In this document: positions 28,240 through 36,448 of the stretch, in pieces
Layout of the letters: every line of letters starts with the position of its first letter
Numbering within the stretch: position 1 is the first letter of the stretch
Source of the DNA: Pedobacter foliorum
GTDB lineage: Bacteria > Bacteroidota > Bacteroidia > Sphingobacteriales > Sphingobacteriaceae
Direction: 5' to 3'
Length of the DNA stretch: 64,000 bases
NCBI RefSeq assembly: GCF_013266735.1
Contig: NZ_JABSNU010000007.1
Coordinates: forward strand, 230,837-294,836
Position numbers and translations under genes: made by a program
The notes under the pieces: model-generated
What the model was told of the DNA's origin: nothing
Databases searched by the model: none
The model's input: the letters and a program-made list of their open reading frames with translations, nothing else

Positions 28240-29892
28240 TTATTTCTCTAACTGATTAAGTTTTGCAAATAGTAATATTTTCTCCATTGAGTCCCCAAGA
28301 TGATTTGTCTTGTTCTTTAATTCAGTAACTTGTGCCTTTGTTAATGATTTTTTATTCTTTATCTCAACTTGTATTTTATCAATTTCATCTTTTGATTTGT
28401 CGCCAATGGTATTGTTTTTTTTGAAAACATTTTCCATTATTATATCAATTGAAGTTCCATAAGTTCTGAATCCCATTTGTTGTGCGCTTATAGGCTGTTT
28501 ACCCTTCTCAAATACAATCACTTTATCTGGAAAGCAATCTGAAATGATAAAAGGAGAATGAGATGTAATTAAAATATCTTTCATCATATTATTACTGCCA
28601 CTTTCTTCTAAACTCTTTTGTAATATCTGAACAAACTTTGATCGCCAGTCGGGATTAAAATGTGTTTCTGGTTCATCTAAAAGAAGTAATGTTGTCTTAT
28701 CTCTAAGCATAAGACAAATACCTAGTGTATGAAGAAACTGCTGTTCTCCATCGGAGAGATTTTTCATTAATAAAAGAGATACCTCTTTTGTGATTTTATC
28801 CTCCTTTTCAATATAATAATCCAAAAAGTAAAAAACCTTATCTTCTGGAGAAGGATTAGGGACTTTACCATCTGTATAAAATCCTTTTGATTCGTAAACG
28901 TCACTTTTAATGCCTTCTGAAACCATTTTGTAATTCAGTGTATAAAGAATTTGAAAGGCTCTAAATAATTCAAAAATACCATCTTCAAAATTCAATTTAA
29001 AAGCGTCTTTAGTCTTAGGGTTGATCCAAAAATCCAATATTATATGATCTTTATCTTCATAGTATGAAGTTGAACAGCTCTTGAATTTATCAATAACAGT
29101 CTGATACCTGCTCAAAATACCTATACTATCTTCAGGATGAAGATTTAAGTTCATCCTAAATCTTTTTATATCTTTTATACCTAGTTCAGTATGTAAAGGA
29201 TCTAAAACTTTTTGATCCTGAAATATATAATTTGAAAGCAATACTGCTTGGCTCATCTCGTAGTCAATATAAATTAAGCTGCTTTCTGGTTCGTTATAAG
29301 CCAGTTTGTTTTTAACAGCTTCATAATACTCATCAAAATGAATTAATCGTGTTTTTAAAAAAGGAATACTTAAAATCTCGTTTTCTCCAGATGAATAACC
29401 AACTATTAGGTCAGGTAAGTATTTTTTTGCTTCCGCTTGTATTTTAGAGTACTTTTCAGCAACTACTGTAACAGGTATCGGTTTACTATCAAAAGGAAAT
29501 GGTTGATGTTGCATCACAGGAATCTCGTTTTCTTTTTTAGTGACTGTTACCAATGTTAAGTCATTGACCTCTTTTGAGAAACCTTTATCTCTCTGGATAT
29601 AATATTGCAATTTAAAAGCTGAGGGTTTTGCGCTCGAAGGGTCGAATGTAGTAATAAACATTTCAGGTTGGCTAACGTTAGCACAACATTCTATATGATA
29701 AAAAATATTAGCTAATACCTCTAATACGTTTGATTTTCCACTTCCGTTCAGTCCAGCAAAGCAAAATGGATGGAAGTGCTTCCAATCTTGCGTGGAATGG
29801 TTTAGATTATCGTAAGGAATTCTAAATTGAAGCTTAAATCCACTTTTTATGCTTCCATATTGTGAATCAATTTCGAGGGATAACAATTTCAT
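28240..29892 (-). CDS. AAA/SMC-like ATPase linked to a restriction system
   Basis: A 550-residue ABC/SMC-type ATPase. Walker A is AGLNGSGKSN (46-55), the signature-like LSDGEQQFLHTLG precedes Walker B LLLLDEPETHFNPDW, and the H-loop region is ITSHSPFIISD. A coiled C-terminal stretch of about 100 residues follows. This resembles proteins annotated as restriction-system-associated AAA ATPases and the PtuA ATPase. Its ATG overlaps the HsdS stop codon by four bases (ATGA) and its stop is one base from the HNH gene. It probably controls the HNH nuclease in response to DNA sensed by HsdM/HsdS; this coupling is inferred from gene order. Confidence 0.87.
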   Translation of the reverse strand: MKLLSLEIDSQYGSIKSGFKLQFRIPYDNLNHSTQDWKHFHPFCFAGLNGSGKSNVLEVLANIFYHIECCANVSQPEMFITTFDPSSAKPSAFKLQYYIQRDKGFSKEVNDLTLVTVTKKENEIPVMQHQPFPFDSKPIPVTVVAEKYSKIQAEAKKYLPDLIVGYSSGENEILSIPFLKTRLIHFDEYYEAVKNKLAYNEPESSLIYIDYEMSQAVLLSNYIFQDQKVLDPLHTELGIKDIKRFRMNLNLHPEDSIGILSRYQTVIDKFKSCSTSYYEDKDHIILDFWINPKTKDAFKLNFEDGIFELFRAFQILYTLNYKMVSEGIKSDVYESKGFYTDGKVPNPSPEDKVFYFLDYYIEKEDKITKEVSLLLMKNLSDGEQQFLHTLGICLMLRDKTTLLLLDEPETHFNPDWRSKFVQILQKSLEESGSNNMMKDILITSHSPFIISDCFPDKVIVFEKGKQPISAQQMGFRTYGTSIDIIMENVFKKNNTIGDKSKDEIDKIQVEIKNKKSLTKAQVTELKNKTNHLGDSMEKILLFAKLNQLEK

Positions 29893-31304
29893 CGTTTGAT
29901 TTTTAGTACAATGTTTTTATCCACAAGGGTTTGTTCAAGTGAATTCTCTTCTAACAATTTAAGGACAATTTTGTATGCTTCATCGTATTTTTCGAAAGAT
30001 GTAAATCGGGATTGATTTTTATTCATCCAATCGATAAGAATATTCAGCCTCTTTTTTTCTTTAATCTCATTTAAACTAAGATTGGCAACAAGGTCTTCGA
30101 AAAATAGATTTTCATCTATTTGAACATTTTCTATGAATGCACTTTGCAATGTTGACCTGAAAATCGTTTCTAAATAATTCAGTGATAGATGTAAACAGTC
30201 CTTTAGAGACTCCAATTGAATATAAAGCTGTTCGTGTTTTATTTGTAAATCGCCTGGTGGGATCAGTATTTTTTGTTTTAAGAGAGTTGTTGCACTAATA
30301 TTCGCTAAATTTCCAGAAAGTCGTGCTTTATTTTTTAATACCTTCTTGCCAAACTCTGAATTAAAATAACTATTAAAAAAATAAGGTCTTAAAATACTTT
30401 CGTCAAGTTCAAGGCGTATTAAGTAACCTGCAAAAACATAACCAGGGCCATTATTCCATACAGCTGTTTTTCCAACCAAGTCGGGACTATTGGTTCTGTT
30501 GAATAAAATGTTTCTATTCTTTATTTCATAGCGTTGAAAATCTTCCTCGCTTATTTCTACATTTTTGAGCTCAGTTAAATCTATATTTCCAATATAAGTT
30601 AGGTTATTCATCCTAACCATTGAATATCCATTTTTGTCAATATTTGATTTGGTGGCTAATCCATACATGGAACTTATCACCGCTTCAGATTCCCGAAGAC
30701 TGACATATTTCCATTTTTTTGAATCTACATTCTCTAGAAAAAGCTCCAAGAACGCTGCTTGTTTAATCTTCTCGATAATGCTGATAGATTCGATTCGTAA
30801 ATCTATTGTTCGTTGTATGTTATTTAGGTATGAAACAAAATTCTGCTGATCTTTTAATTCTTTTGGAAATTTTACATTAATTTTCCGGAGTAACTTATTG
30901 TTTAAAATTGAAATGACAGATTTATTTGCTTTATTAGATAGTACGTTTTTGTTCAGTTTTATCCAGTAATAAAAAAGTTCAGGAAGTATTTTATTCCTAT
31001 CTACTAGAACGCCAGTTGTCTGATCATTTGAAGCGGCTGGCTTTTCTATGTATGCAACCTTACCAATGTCACCTTTAGTACCAATTATGACTGTTTCTTT
31101 TTGATGCAGAAAGACATGCTTGTCAGTAATTGCAATATTTGATAGTTTGCGAGTTGTGCTCTCTATAACTTTTCTGCCATCTAAATCTGTCGGCGTAATC
31201 CAATTTATCTCATCATTAAAATATTCTGCCTTTTCCGATGGTGGTGTTTTACCTGTACGGATAGTAAGAGCTAAGTCTTTAATGGTATATTCAATAAATT
31301 CCAT
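29889..31304 (-). CDS. hsdS: Type I restriction-modification specificity subunit
   Basis: A 471-residue DNA specificity subunit with two target-recognition domains. The first opens with EYTIKDLALTIRTGKTPPS and ends at NIQRTIDLRIESISIIEKIKQAAFLELF; the second opens with WKYVSLRESEAVISSMYGLATKS and ends at SLNYLETIFRSTLQSAF. The two conserved helical spacers are what set recognition-site spacing. After the second there is an extra C-terminal segment of about 80 residues (EEKKRLNILIDWMNKN-like) not usual in plain HsdS; it may contact the unusual effector. The start lies one base from the HsdM stop. Confidence 0.9.
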   Translation of the reverse strand: MEFIEYTIKDLALTIRTGKTPPSEKAEYFNDEINWITPTDLDGRKVIESTTRKLSNIAITDKHVFLHQKETVIIGTKGDIGKVAYIEKPAASNDQTTGVLVDRNKILPELFYYWIKLNKNVLSNKANKSVISILNNKLLRKINVKFPKELKDQQNFVSYLNNIQRTIDLRIESISIIEKIKQAAFLELFLENVDSKKWKYVSLRESEAVISSMYGLATKSNIDKNGYSMVRMNNLTYIGNIDLTELKNVEISEEDFQRYEIKNRNILFNRTNSPDLVGKTAVWNNGPGYVFAGYLIRLELDESILRPYFFNSYFNSEFGKKVLKNKARLSGNLANISATTLLKQKILIPPGDLQIKHEQLYIQLESLKDCLHLSLNYLETIFRSTLQSAFIENVQIDENLFFEDLVANLSLNEIKEKKRLNILIDWMNKNQSRFTSFEKYDEAYKIVLKLLEENSLEQTLVDKNIVLKIKR

Positions 31305-31305
31305 T

Positions 31306-32889
31306 CTATAAATTATTTAATTCGGACAAGCCATTAGATATTTCCACCTCAAGCTTCTTAAGTTTTTCTAGAAGTGAAGTTGTAGATTCAAAGTCTTGCG
31401 ATTCATAAATAAACTCTTTATATAGATTGAAATTCAGTTCGTAATCATTTTCAATTATCTCTGATATAGGAACATTGAAATGTTCAAGTTTTCTATCCGT
31501 TTGATTACTTGATTTTCTTTCTTTCCATTGTTCGATTGTATCAAGAAGTGGCGTATCAATCTTTCTTCTCCTAGCATTATCTAAGGTGTAGCCGTCAGAT
31601 TGCATTCCATAAAACCAAACGTCTACGCTTTGTAACTCATTTTCTGGATTCCTCAATTTCCTTTTTTGAAATATCAATATTGAAGTCTTAACACCTGTAT
31701 AGGGAAGAAATGTACCACTAGGTAGAGATATAACACCTTCCAAAGTACAATCAGTCAAAAGTAATTTCCGAATAGATTGATGAGTTTTACCAGAATTAAA
31801 TAAAACACCTTCAGGAACAATAACACATGCTTTGCCCCCTTCTTGAAGCATATATATAATCCTTTCAAGAAAAAGTAATTCCGACTGGACTGTTATTGAC
31901 TTCCTGTTGCTATTCTCATCCAGTTTTGGTGGATATATTCTATCTAAATTGTCGCTAATCCTCTTACTGTCAACTTTCCCAGTAAAAGGTGGATTAGCTA
32001 ATATATATTTGTAAATACCTTCAATTTTTTTGTCATTAAGTAATACTTCTTTTTTTAATTTCAATCTATTTATTTCTATTTCTTCATAGTCATTAGATAA
32101 TGAATCGACATGTACAATATTGGGTATAGTTATCCCATGCATCATTAAATTCATGACACCTATTCTAACCATTGTATAATCCAGATCAAAACCGTAAAAT
32201 GTGTTTTCTTCTAGAATTCTTCGTTTTTCAACATCAAGTTTTCTACCATCCACACCTCTAAGTAACCCATCATCATTTATTTCTTTGTTATCAGAATACT
32301 TAGAAATAAGGTATTGATATGCCCCAACTAGAAAGCCGCCAGATCCAGAAGTAATGTCGCAAATTTTACCATCGATGTCTGGATCCAAAATCTCTGCCAT
32401 CATGCTAATGATATGCCTTGGCGTACGAAATTGACCATTTTTACCAGCCTCACTAGTCTGTTGTAACAAGTGCTCATATACATCACCTTGAATATCTTGA
32501 AAGTAATGTTTTTTGTTTTCTATTTCTTCATCTATTTCCTTGTAGATATCATCTATGTACAAGATCGCGTCTTTAAGTAGTGACGAGCTGTTGATCTTAA
32601 AAACGGCATCGTCCATTGCTACTGCAAATGGATCATTTTCTTCTCCAAGCTTATTTTTAATAAATGCGAAAACAACGTTTTTTATATGACTTGTTAACTT
32701 TTTTTCCTCAAATTTTGTATACACGCTCCACTTCAGTTCATTTGCAATTTCAGGCCTAAAAACCTCTAATCTTTTCATGAAAAGTAAATATGAGATTTGT
32801 TCTATCGCCTCAATTGGATTTGATAGACCTCCCGCCCATAACCTATCCCATAATGTTTGTACTTTACTTTTTATTTCAGCTGTAAGCAT
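31306..32889 (-). CDS. hsdM: Type I restriction-modification methyltransferase subunit
   Basis: A 527-residue N6-adenine methyltransferase. The N-terminal HsdM domain is seen in WDRLWAGGLSNPIEAIEQISYLLFMKRLE, followed by GQFRTPRHI (152-160), SAM motif I DITSGSGGF (178-186) and catalytic NPPF (299-302). It should methylate host DNA at the site chosen by HsdS and so mark self. It starts two bases after the XRE gene stop and lies one base before hsdS. All motifs are intact, so it is probably active. Confidence 0.93.
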   Translation of the reverse strand: MLTAEIKSKVQTLWDRLWAGGLSNPIEAIEQISYLLFMKRLEVFRPEIANELKWSVYTKFEEKKLTSHIKNVVFAFIKNKLGEENDPFAVAMDDAVFKINSSSLLKDAILYIDDIYKEIDEEIENKKHYFQDIQGDVYEHLLQQTSEAGKNGQFRTPRHIISMMAEILDPDIDGKICDITSGSGGFLVGAYQYLISKYSDNKEINDDGLLRGVDGRKLDVEKRRILEENTFYGFDLDYTMVRIGVMNLMMHGITIPNIVHVDSLSNDYEEIEINRLKLKKEVLLNDKKIEGIYKYILANPPFTGKVDSKRISDNLDRIYPPKLDENSNRKSITVQSELLFLERIIYMLQEGGKACVIVPEGVLFNSGKTHQSIRKLLLTDCTLEGVISLPSGTFLPYTGVKTSILIFQKRKLRNPENELQSVDVWFYGMQSDGYTLDNARRRKIDTPLLDTIEQWKERKSSNQTDRKLEHFNVPISEIIENDYELNFNLYKEFIYESQDFESTTSLLEKLKKLEVEISNGLSELNNL

Positions 32890-32891
32890 TT

Positions 32892-33089
32892 TTATTTTTT
32901 TTTATTAGAGACAATTAAATCTTTCACATCAACATCTAATATATTTGCAATTTCATTAAGAATTTCAAGACTAGGCTGTCTTCGATTTTGGACATAAGCA
33001 TTCACCATATTATAACTCTTTGCTAATCTTTCCGATAGCCAAGTTTGTTTGATTCCTTTTTGTTCCAGCACTTCTTTGATGCGATTCAT
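32892..33089 (-). CDS. XRE regulator leading the restriction-like operon
   Basis: A 65-residue helix-turn-helix protein (IKQTWLSERLAKSYNMVNAYVQNRRQPS) that fills most of the polypeptide, as in restriction controller (C) proteins. I chose the ATG at 33089 (MNRIKEVLEQ) over a TTG seven codons upstream. It is the first gene of the five-gene operon and most likely times expression of methyltransferase before nuclease after transfer to a new host. That role is inferred. Confidence 0.85.
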   Translation of the reverse strand: MNRIKEVLEQKGIKQTWLSERLAKSYNMVNAYVQNRRQPSLEILNEIANILDVDVKDLIVSNKKK

Positions 33090-33272
33090 TGCTTCAATGA
33101 TTAGAGCCAAATATAATAATTAGTTTATAGGAATATCATATAATGAGATATTTATAGTTCTTATAATGATTGAAACCAATTATCAGTCTAGCCCCCAATT
33201 GAGATATGCCAATGCTTTTATGGAGTGAAATTAGAATATTGTTAGCTTATACTTTAAAAGATTAGTTATTTT

Positions 33273-33280
33273 TAGATTTG
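33273..33280 (+). promoter_or_regulatory. Putative -7 promoter box
   Basis: TAGATTTG matches TAnnTTTG and lies 15 nt before the start codon of the 338-residue element protein. It is in the divergent region between that gene and the restriction-like operon. Confidence 0.35.
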
Positions 33281-33295
33281 ACTTATTTTAAGTAA

Positions 33296-34312
33296 ATGAA
33301 TATGAGGAATCTAGCTTCTTTTTTAATCAATCTACAGACTTTTAAACTCCGCATCATAACTAAGGCCGAATTGAAAAGCCCAATTAAAGAAGATGGACAG
33401 AAACAAGCTTATAGCCTTACCCATCAAACACAGTATTATGATTCATTTAGTTATAAAAGTGAAATTAGGGTATTAAAAGACATGGCATTGGTCGATCTGC
33501 TATCTCTTAATGACATTAGTTTAAAAAGAGGATTAGACCAGCTCAAAAAATTGAAGAATAGGTTTAAACTATTATGGTCAAATTTCCAAAAAAGTTACAG
33601 GGAATTACAGACAGAATATCCACGTAATTATATCTTTTCAATTGGCCTTGATCATTTATTTATTGTAAAAAACCTACAACCTGATCACAGCGATATTTTT
33701 ATTGGAGATGAATTTGTAGAGAGCCTGAATGATTCTGTCAAAATCAGGGAAAAATTTTTAACCGAGCTGATTAACGAAATCGAAGAAATATTATATCCCC
33801 ATGAAACATTCGAGGAATTTAGTGCAAGGATGAAAAATCAGGAACCGAGCAAAAATGCAAGTGAAAATATATCGGATAAAATTCCGTATAATGAAGATGC
33901 AGGCATGCCAAAATTCAGCGAACAGTTCACAAGTGACTTCCTCCAAGTGATGAAAAGCTATTTTTCAGAAACGCATCATATACAGCTTACTACATTAATC
34001 AACACTAATACCCAGCCTGAAAATCAACTCATCTTTAGAGGTAATGGTAACCAACTTGCAGATGCCTTTAAACAGCTTTATGAAGCCAACCTGATTGCAG
34101 GTTGTAAAAAATCCGATCTCGAAAAATGGATTGCCAAGCACTTTTTATATGCTACTGGAGATGTACCAAAAGAATATACAGAGGGTTGGTTAAGCTCCAT
34201 CATCTCTACCGACACCAAATTTTGTAAATCTCCGATAATAGAGGTTAGAATAAAAGATAAGATGCCTACTATTGTTCCGACTGTCAGAAACAAAAAAAAC
34301 AGTAAATACTAG
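33296..34312 (+). CDS. Element protein of unknown function, possibly RteC-like tail
   Basis: A 338-residue cytoplasmic protein (start ATG at 33296; a second ATG two codons on is equally possible). The middle is helical and charged. Residues 230-300 contain LIFRGNGNQLADAFKQLYEANLI, then KSDLEKWIAKHF. This has the same rhythm as the C-terminal region of RteC-type excision regulators of Bacteroides elements (G-x-x-x-x-L...ALxxxxxI), but the match is weak. It is divergent from the restriction operon and precedes the tandem helix-turn-helix gene. A regulatory role in the element is plausible, not shown. Confidence 0.6.
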   Translation: MNMRNLASFLINLQTFKLRIITKAELKSPIKEDGQKQAYSLTHQTQYYDSFSYKSEIRVLKDMALVDLLSLNDISLKRGLDQLKKLKNRFKLLWSNFQKSYRELQTEYPRNYIFSIGLDHLFIVKNLQPDHSDIFIGDEFVESLNDSVKIREKFLTELINEIEEILYPHETFEEFSARMKNQEPSKNASENISDKIPYNEDAGMPKFSEQFTSDFLQVMKSYFSETHHIQLTTLINTNTQPENQLIFRGNGNQLADAFKQLYEANLIAGCKKSDLEKWIAKHFLYATGDVPKEYTEGWLSSIISTDTKFCKSPIIEVRIKDKMPTIVPTVRNKKNSKY

Positions 34313-34400
34313 TAGGGAAACGGTAAGGATGCGGTTTAACCTATTGTAACCGTACAAAACAAGCTTGTACCATTGCAGTATCAAAATAAAAATACTACAT

Positions 34401-34913
34401 ATGAGGTACACATTCGAACAATTGCCGGAAGCCATCAGCATCTTACACGAAAAGGTTGACAGCATTAAAGACCTGTTAATAGAAAACCAACAAGGGCAAC
34501 ATTCGCACCATTCCGATTTAATGACCATCGGGCAGGCTGCTGAATTTATCAACCTTTCCGTACCCACTCTCTACACTAAAGTAAGTCGAAGGCAAATCCC
34601 TGTAAACAAGCGTGGAAAAAGACTTTATTTCTCTAAAGATGAATTATCTGCCTGGATAAAATCGGGCAGAAAGGGAATTCTTGAAGAAACTCCAAGAGAC
34701 ATTAAAGCATCTGGTACAGACCAGTTGCTGAACGCCAGAGAGGCAGCCAAGCTAATCAACTACAGAAGACCTACGCTTTATGGTCTTGTCAGACAGAACA
34801 AAATCCCTTATTCCAAAACAGCAGGCAAACTGCTGTTCTCCCGTAATAAGTTACTGGAATGGGTCGGCCAGTACAAAGGCGAACCAAAGGACGAAAGTCC
34901 CCCTGTGAAATAG
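34401..34913 (+). CDS. Tandem helix-turn-helix (excisionase-type) protein
   Basis: A 170-residue protein with two copies of the HTH_17/MerR-like excisionase domain: LMTIGQAAEFINLSVPTLY...LSAWIKSG and LLNAREAAKLINYRRPTLY...LLEWVGQ. The start is the ATG at 34401; an in-frame TTG lies upstream. Such proteins bind attachment-site or operator DNA in Bacteroidota mobile elements and act in excision or gene control. Two domains in one chain suggest it binds a repeated or palindromic site; a perfect 18-bp palindrome lies 33 bp after its stop. Confidence 0.85.
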   Translation: MRYTFEQLPEAISILHEKVDSIKDLLIENQQGQHSHHSDLMTIGQAAEFINLSVPTLYTKVSRRQIPVNKRGKRLYFSKDELSAWIKSGRKGILEETPRDIKASGTDQLLNAREAAKLINYRRPTLYGLVRQNKIPYSKTAGKLLFSRNKLLEWVGQYKGEPKDESPPVK

Positions 34914-34945
34914 GCTACATATCCAGCTATGGTATGTACCTGGTT

Positions 34946-34963
34946 TATATATCGCGATATATA
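34946..34963. promoter_or_regulatory. 18-bp perfect palindrome, possible operator
   Basis: TATATATCGCGATATATA is its own reverse complement. It lies just downstream of the tandem helix-turn-helix gene and upstream of the mobilization region, a place where the element's regulators or relaxosome proteins could bind. Confidence 0.5.
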
Positions 34964-35011
34964 GTTACATCGGGAAAAGCACTCGATATCCTGCTGATAC
35001 AAGAGCCTGTT

Positions 35012-35045
35012 ATGCCTAGTTTTTTGTATTACAAAAACTAGGCAT
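35012..35045. repeat. Long hairpin (about 15-bp stem)
   Basis: ATGCCTAGTTTT near 35012 pairs with the mirror sequence ending in AAAACTAGGCAT at 35045 around a very short loop. It may be the terminator of the upstream helix-turn-helix gene or the first of the structured repeats of the transfer origin region. Confidence 0.6.
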
Positions 35046-35106
35046 GCAGAACTTTAGACAGTGCTAAGGAACCCTTAGTTAAGCGGTAGAACGGCGCTCC
35101 CTGAAG

Positions 35107-35271
35107 TCAGCCCCTTATTCGGGGGCTGAGCAAGCCGAAGTTGGGCAGAGCCCTACTTTGCTTGCCCCACACTAGCGCCAGTGGGGTTTGCTGTATACTC
35201 CGGGTATACAGCGAGGCAGGCAGAGCCTTGCCAAAGGCGTTTTGCGTATACATCGCTGTATACCGCAAAAC
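35107..35271. other. Cluster of four hairpins in GC-rich DNA, candidate origin of transfer (oriT)
   Basis: Four hairpins lie in tandem. Stem TCAGCCCC/GGGGCTGA is at 35107-35129. Stem CCCCAC/GTGGGG is at 35165-35186. Stem GCTGTATAC/GTATACAGC is at 35190-35212. A 13-bp stem with one bulge starts with GTTTTGCG and spans 35239-35271. The last two share GTATAC. The stretch is much richer in GC than the rest of the element and lies directly upstream of the mobilization genes. Structured inverted repeats next to relaxase genes are typical of oriT. The nick site itself cannot be identified by eye. Confidence 0.55.
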
Positions 35272-35324
35272 AGGCATTAAACCATGCCATTTTTAAAATA
35301 TTTTAAACGAGAAAGGAGCATTAC

Positions 35325-35597
35325 ATGAGATTAGACATCATCACCAAAGAGGATTTACAACAGTTCAAGACCGAATTGTTCACCGAACTAAAAGACATCA
35401 TCGGGCAGAAAAAAGAGACTAACGAAAGGCAATGGCTCAAAAGTGCCGAGGTCAGGAAAATGCTGAACATATCTGCGGGTACGTTACAAAACCTGCGCAT
35501 TATCGGGACTTTGCCATTCCGCAAGATCGGGGGCAGTATGTATTATAACAGGTCAGTGATCGAGAAAATAATAGAAGGAGATATGTATGAGAAATAA
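35325..35597 (+). CDS. Helix-turn-helix excisionase-like protein
   Basis: A 90-residue protein with one HTH_17-type domain (WLKSAEVRKMLNISAGTLQNLRIIGTLPFRKIGGSMYYN) after a short coiled N-terminus. It is preceded by a clear Shine-Dalgarno AAGGAG at 35311-35316, unusual in this genome. Its end overlaps the start of the next gene by 11 bases. First gene of the mobilization operon; proteins of this type occur in nearly all Bacteroidota mobilizable elements. Confidence 0.85.
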   Translation: MRLDIITKEDLQQFKTELFTELKDIIGQKKETNERQWLKSAEVRKMLNISAGTLQNLRIIGTLPFRKIGGSMYYNRSVIEKIIEGDMYEK

Positions 35598-35892
35598 TTT
35601 AAATTTACAGAATCACCCACTAAGTAATTACTTTGAACGTCTGGCAACAGACCCACGCTTATTTTCTTCGCACATTGCACTGTTTGCGGCATTGTTTTAC
35701 TTTAGTAATGATAAGTGTCCCTGCTTGTCCTTTCAGGTCAGCAGGCCAAAGTTAATGCGTTTTTCACGCATCAAATCTATTGCAACATATCATAAGAATA
35801 TTAGCGATCTGGTGCACTATGGGTACATTGAGTACAACCCCTCATGGCATCCTTTAAAGGGTACTCGCGTTAGGTTGATCATTGAAAACTAA
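35587..35892 (+). CDS. Small winged-helix-like element protein
   Basis: A 101-residue protein with a pattern (SRPKLMRFSRIKSIATYHKNISDLVHYGYIEY) that reads like a winged helix-turn-helix: helix, recognition helix, then a beta-hairpin YNPSWHPLKGTRVRLI. Overlaps the upstream gene by 11 bases and ends three bases before the BfmA-type gene. Similar small proteins sit in the same place in related elements; function unknown. Confidence 0.7.
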   Translation: MRNNLNLQNHPLSNYFERLATDPRLFSSHIALFAALFYFSNDKCPCLSFQVSRPKLMRFSRIKSIATYHKNISDLVHYGYIEYNPSWHPLKGTRVRLIIEN

Positions 35893-35895
35893 GCT

Positions 35896-36444
35896 ATGGA
35901 GGACAACGGCATCAAATCTATTCGTTATCCGGTTGAGGCAGACGAAAAACTGGCAAAACTTGCCCTGAAACTAGGGCGAAGCAAAAAACTGCTTTTCATG
36001 CAGATGATAGATTATTTCTATAAGAGCAAGAAAGACCCTGCAGACCTGAACGATGAATTGCTGAAAAAAGAATTGGTAAATGGTGTAAACCGTATCATTT
36101 CTTCTATCCGCAGGCAGGAAAGCGATTTCCTGCTCCCTCTCATTACCGATACTGCAAAACTGCTCCAGATTGCCCTTAATAATAACAAGTACCTGAACGG
36201 GCTTAGCGTATATGCCCTTGATGATGAAAAAAAGATCAAGGATATTATTTATCGTATGGGACTGCTGGATAAGGCCGTCAGCAGAATACATACTTATTAT
36301 GAGGAAAAAGCACTGCTGAAAATCCGTTTCAGGAAGATAATGGAGCATTACATTACCCAGCGGGAAACATTTGGTTGGCCTGTTTCCAGCGCAAAGAAAG
36401 AGGAACTGCAAAGTCACGTAAGGCAATCGCTTGAAAACCTGTAG
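35896..36444 (+). CDS. BfmA/BtgA family mobilization protein
   Basis: A 182-residue protein with an N-terminal ribbon-helix-helix-like segment (GIKSIRYPVEADEKLAKLALKLGRSKKLLFMQMIDYFY) and a long helical C-terminus, as in BfmA/BtgA accessory mobilization proteins of Bacteroides elements. These bind oriT and help the relaxase. It is followed after four bases by the DUF5712 gene and preceded by the oriT candidate about 600 bp upstream. Confidence 0.85.
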   Translation: MEDNGIKSIRYPVEADEKLAKLALKLGRSKKLLFMQMIDYFYKSKKDPADLNDELLKKELVNGVNRIISSIRRQESDFLLPLITDTAKLLQIALNNNKYLNGLSVYALDDEKKIKDIIYRMGLLDKAVSRIHTYYEEKALLKIRFRKIMEHYITQRETFGWPVSSAKKEELQSHVRQSLENL

Positions 36445-36448
36445 CATC

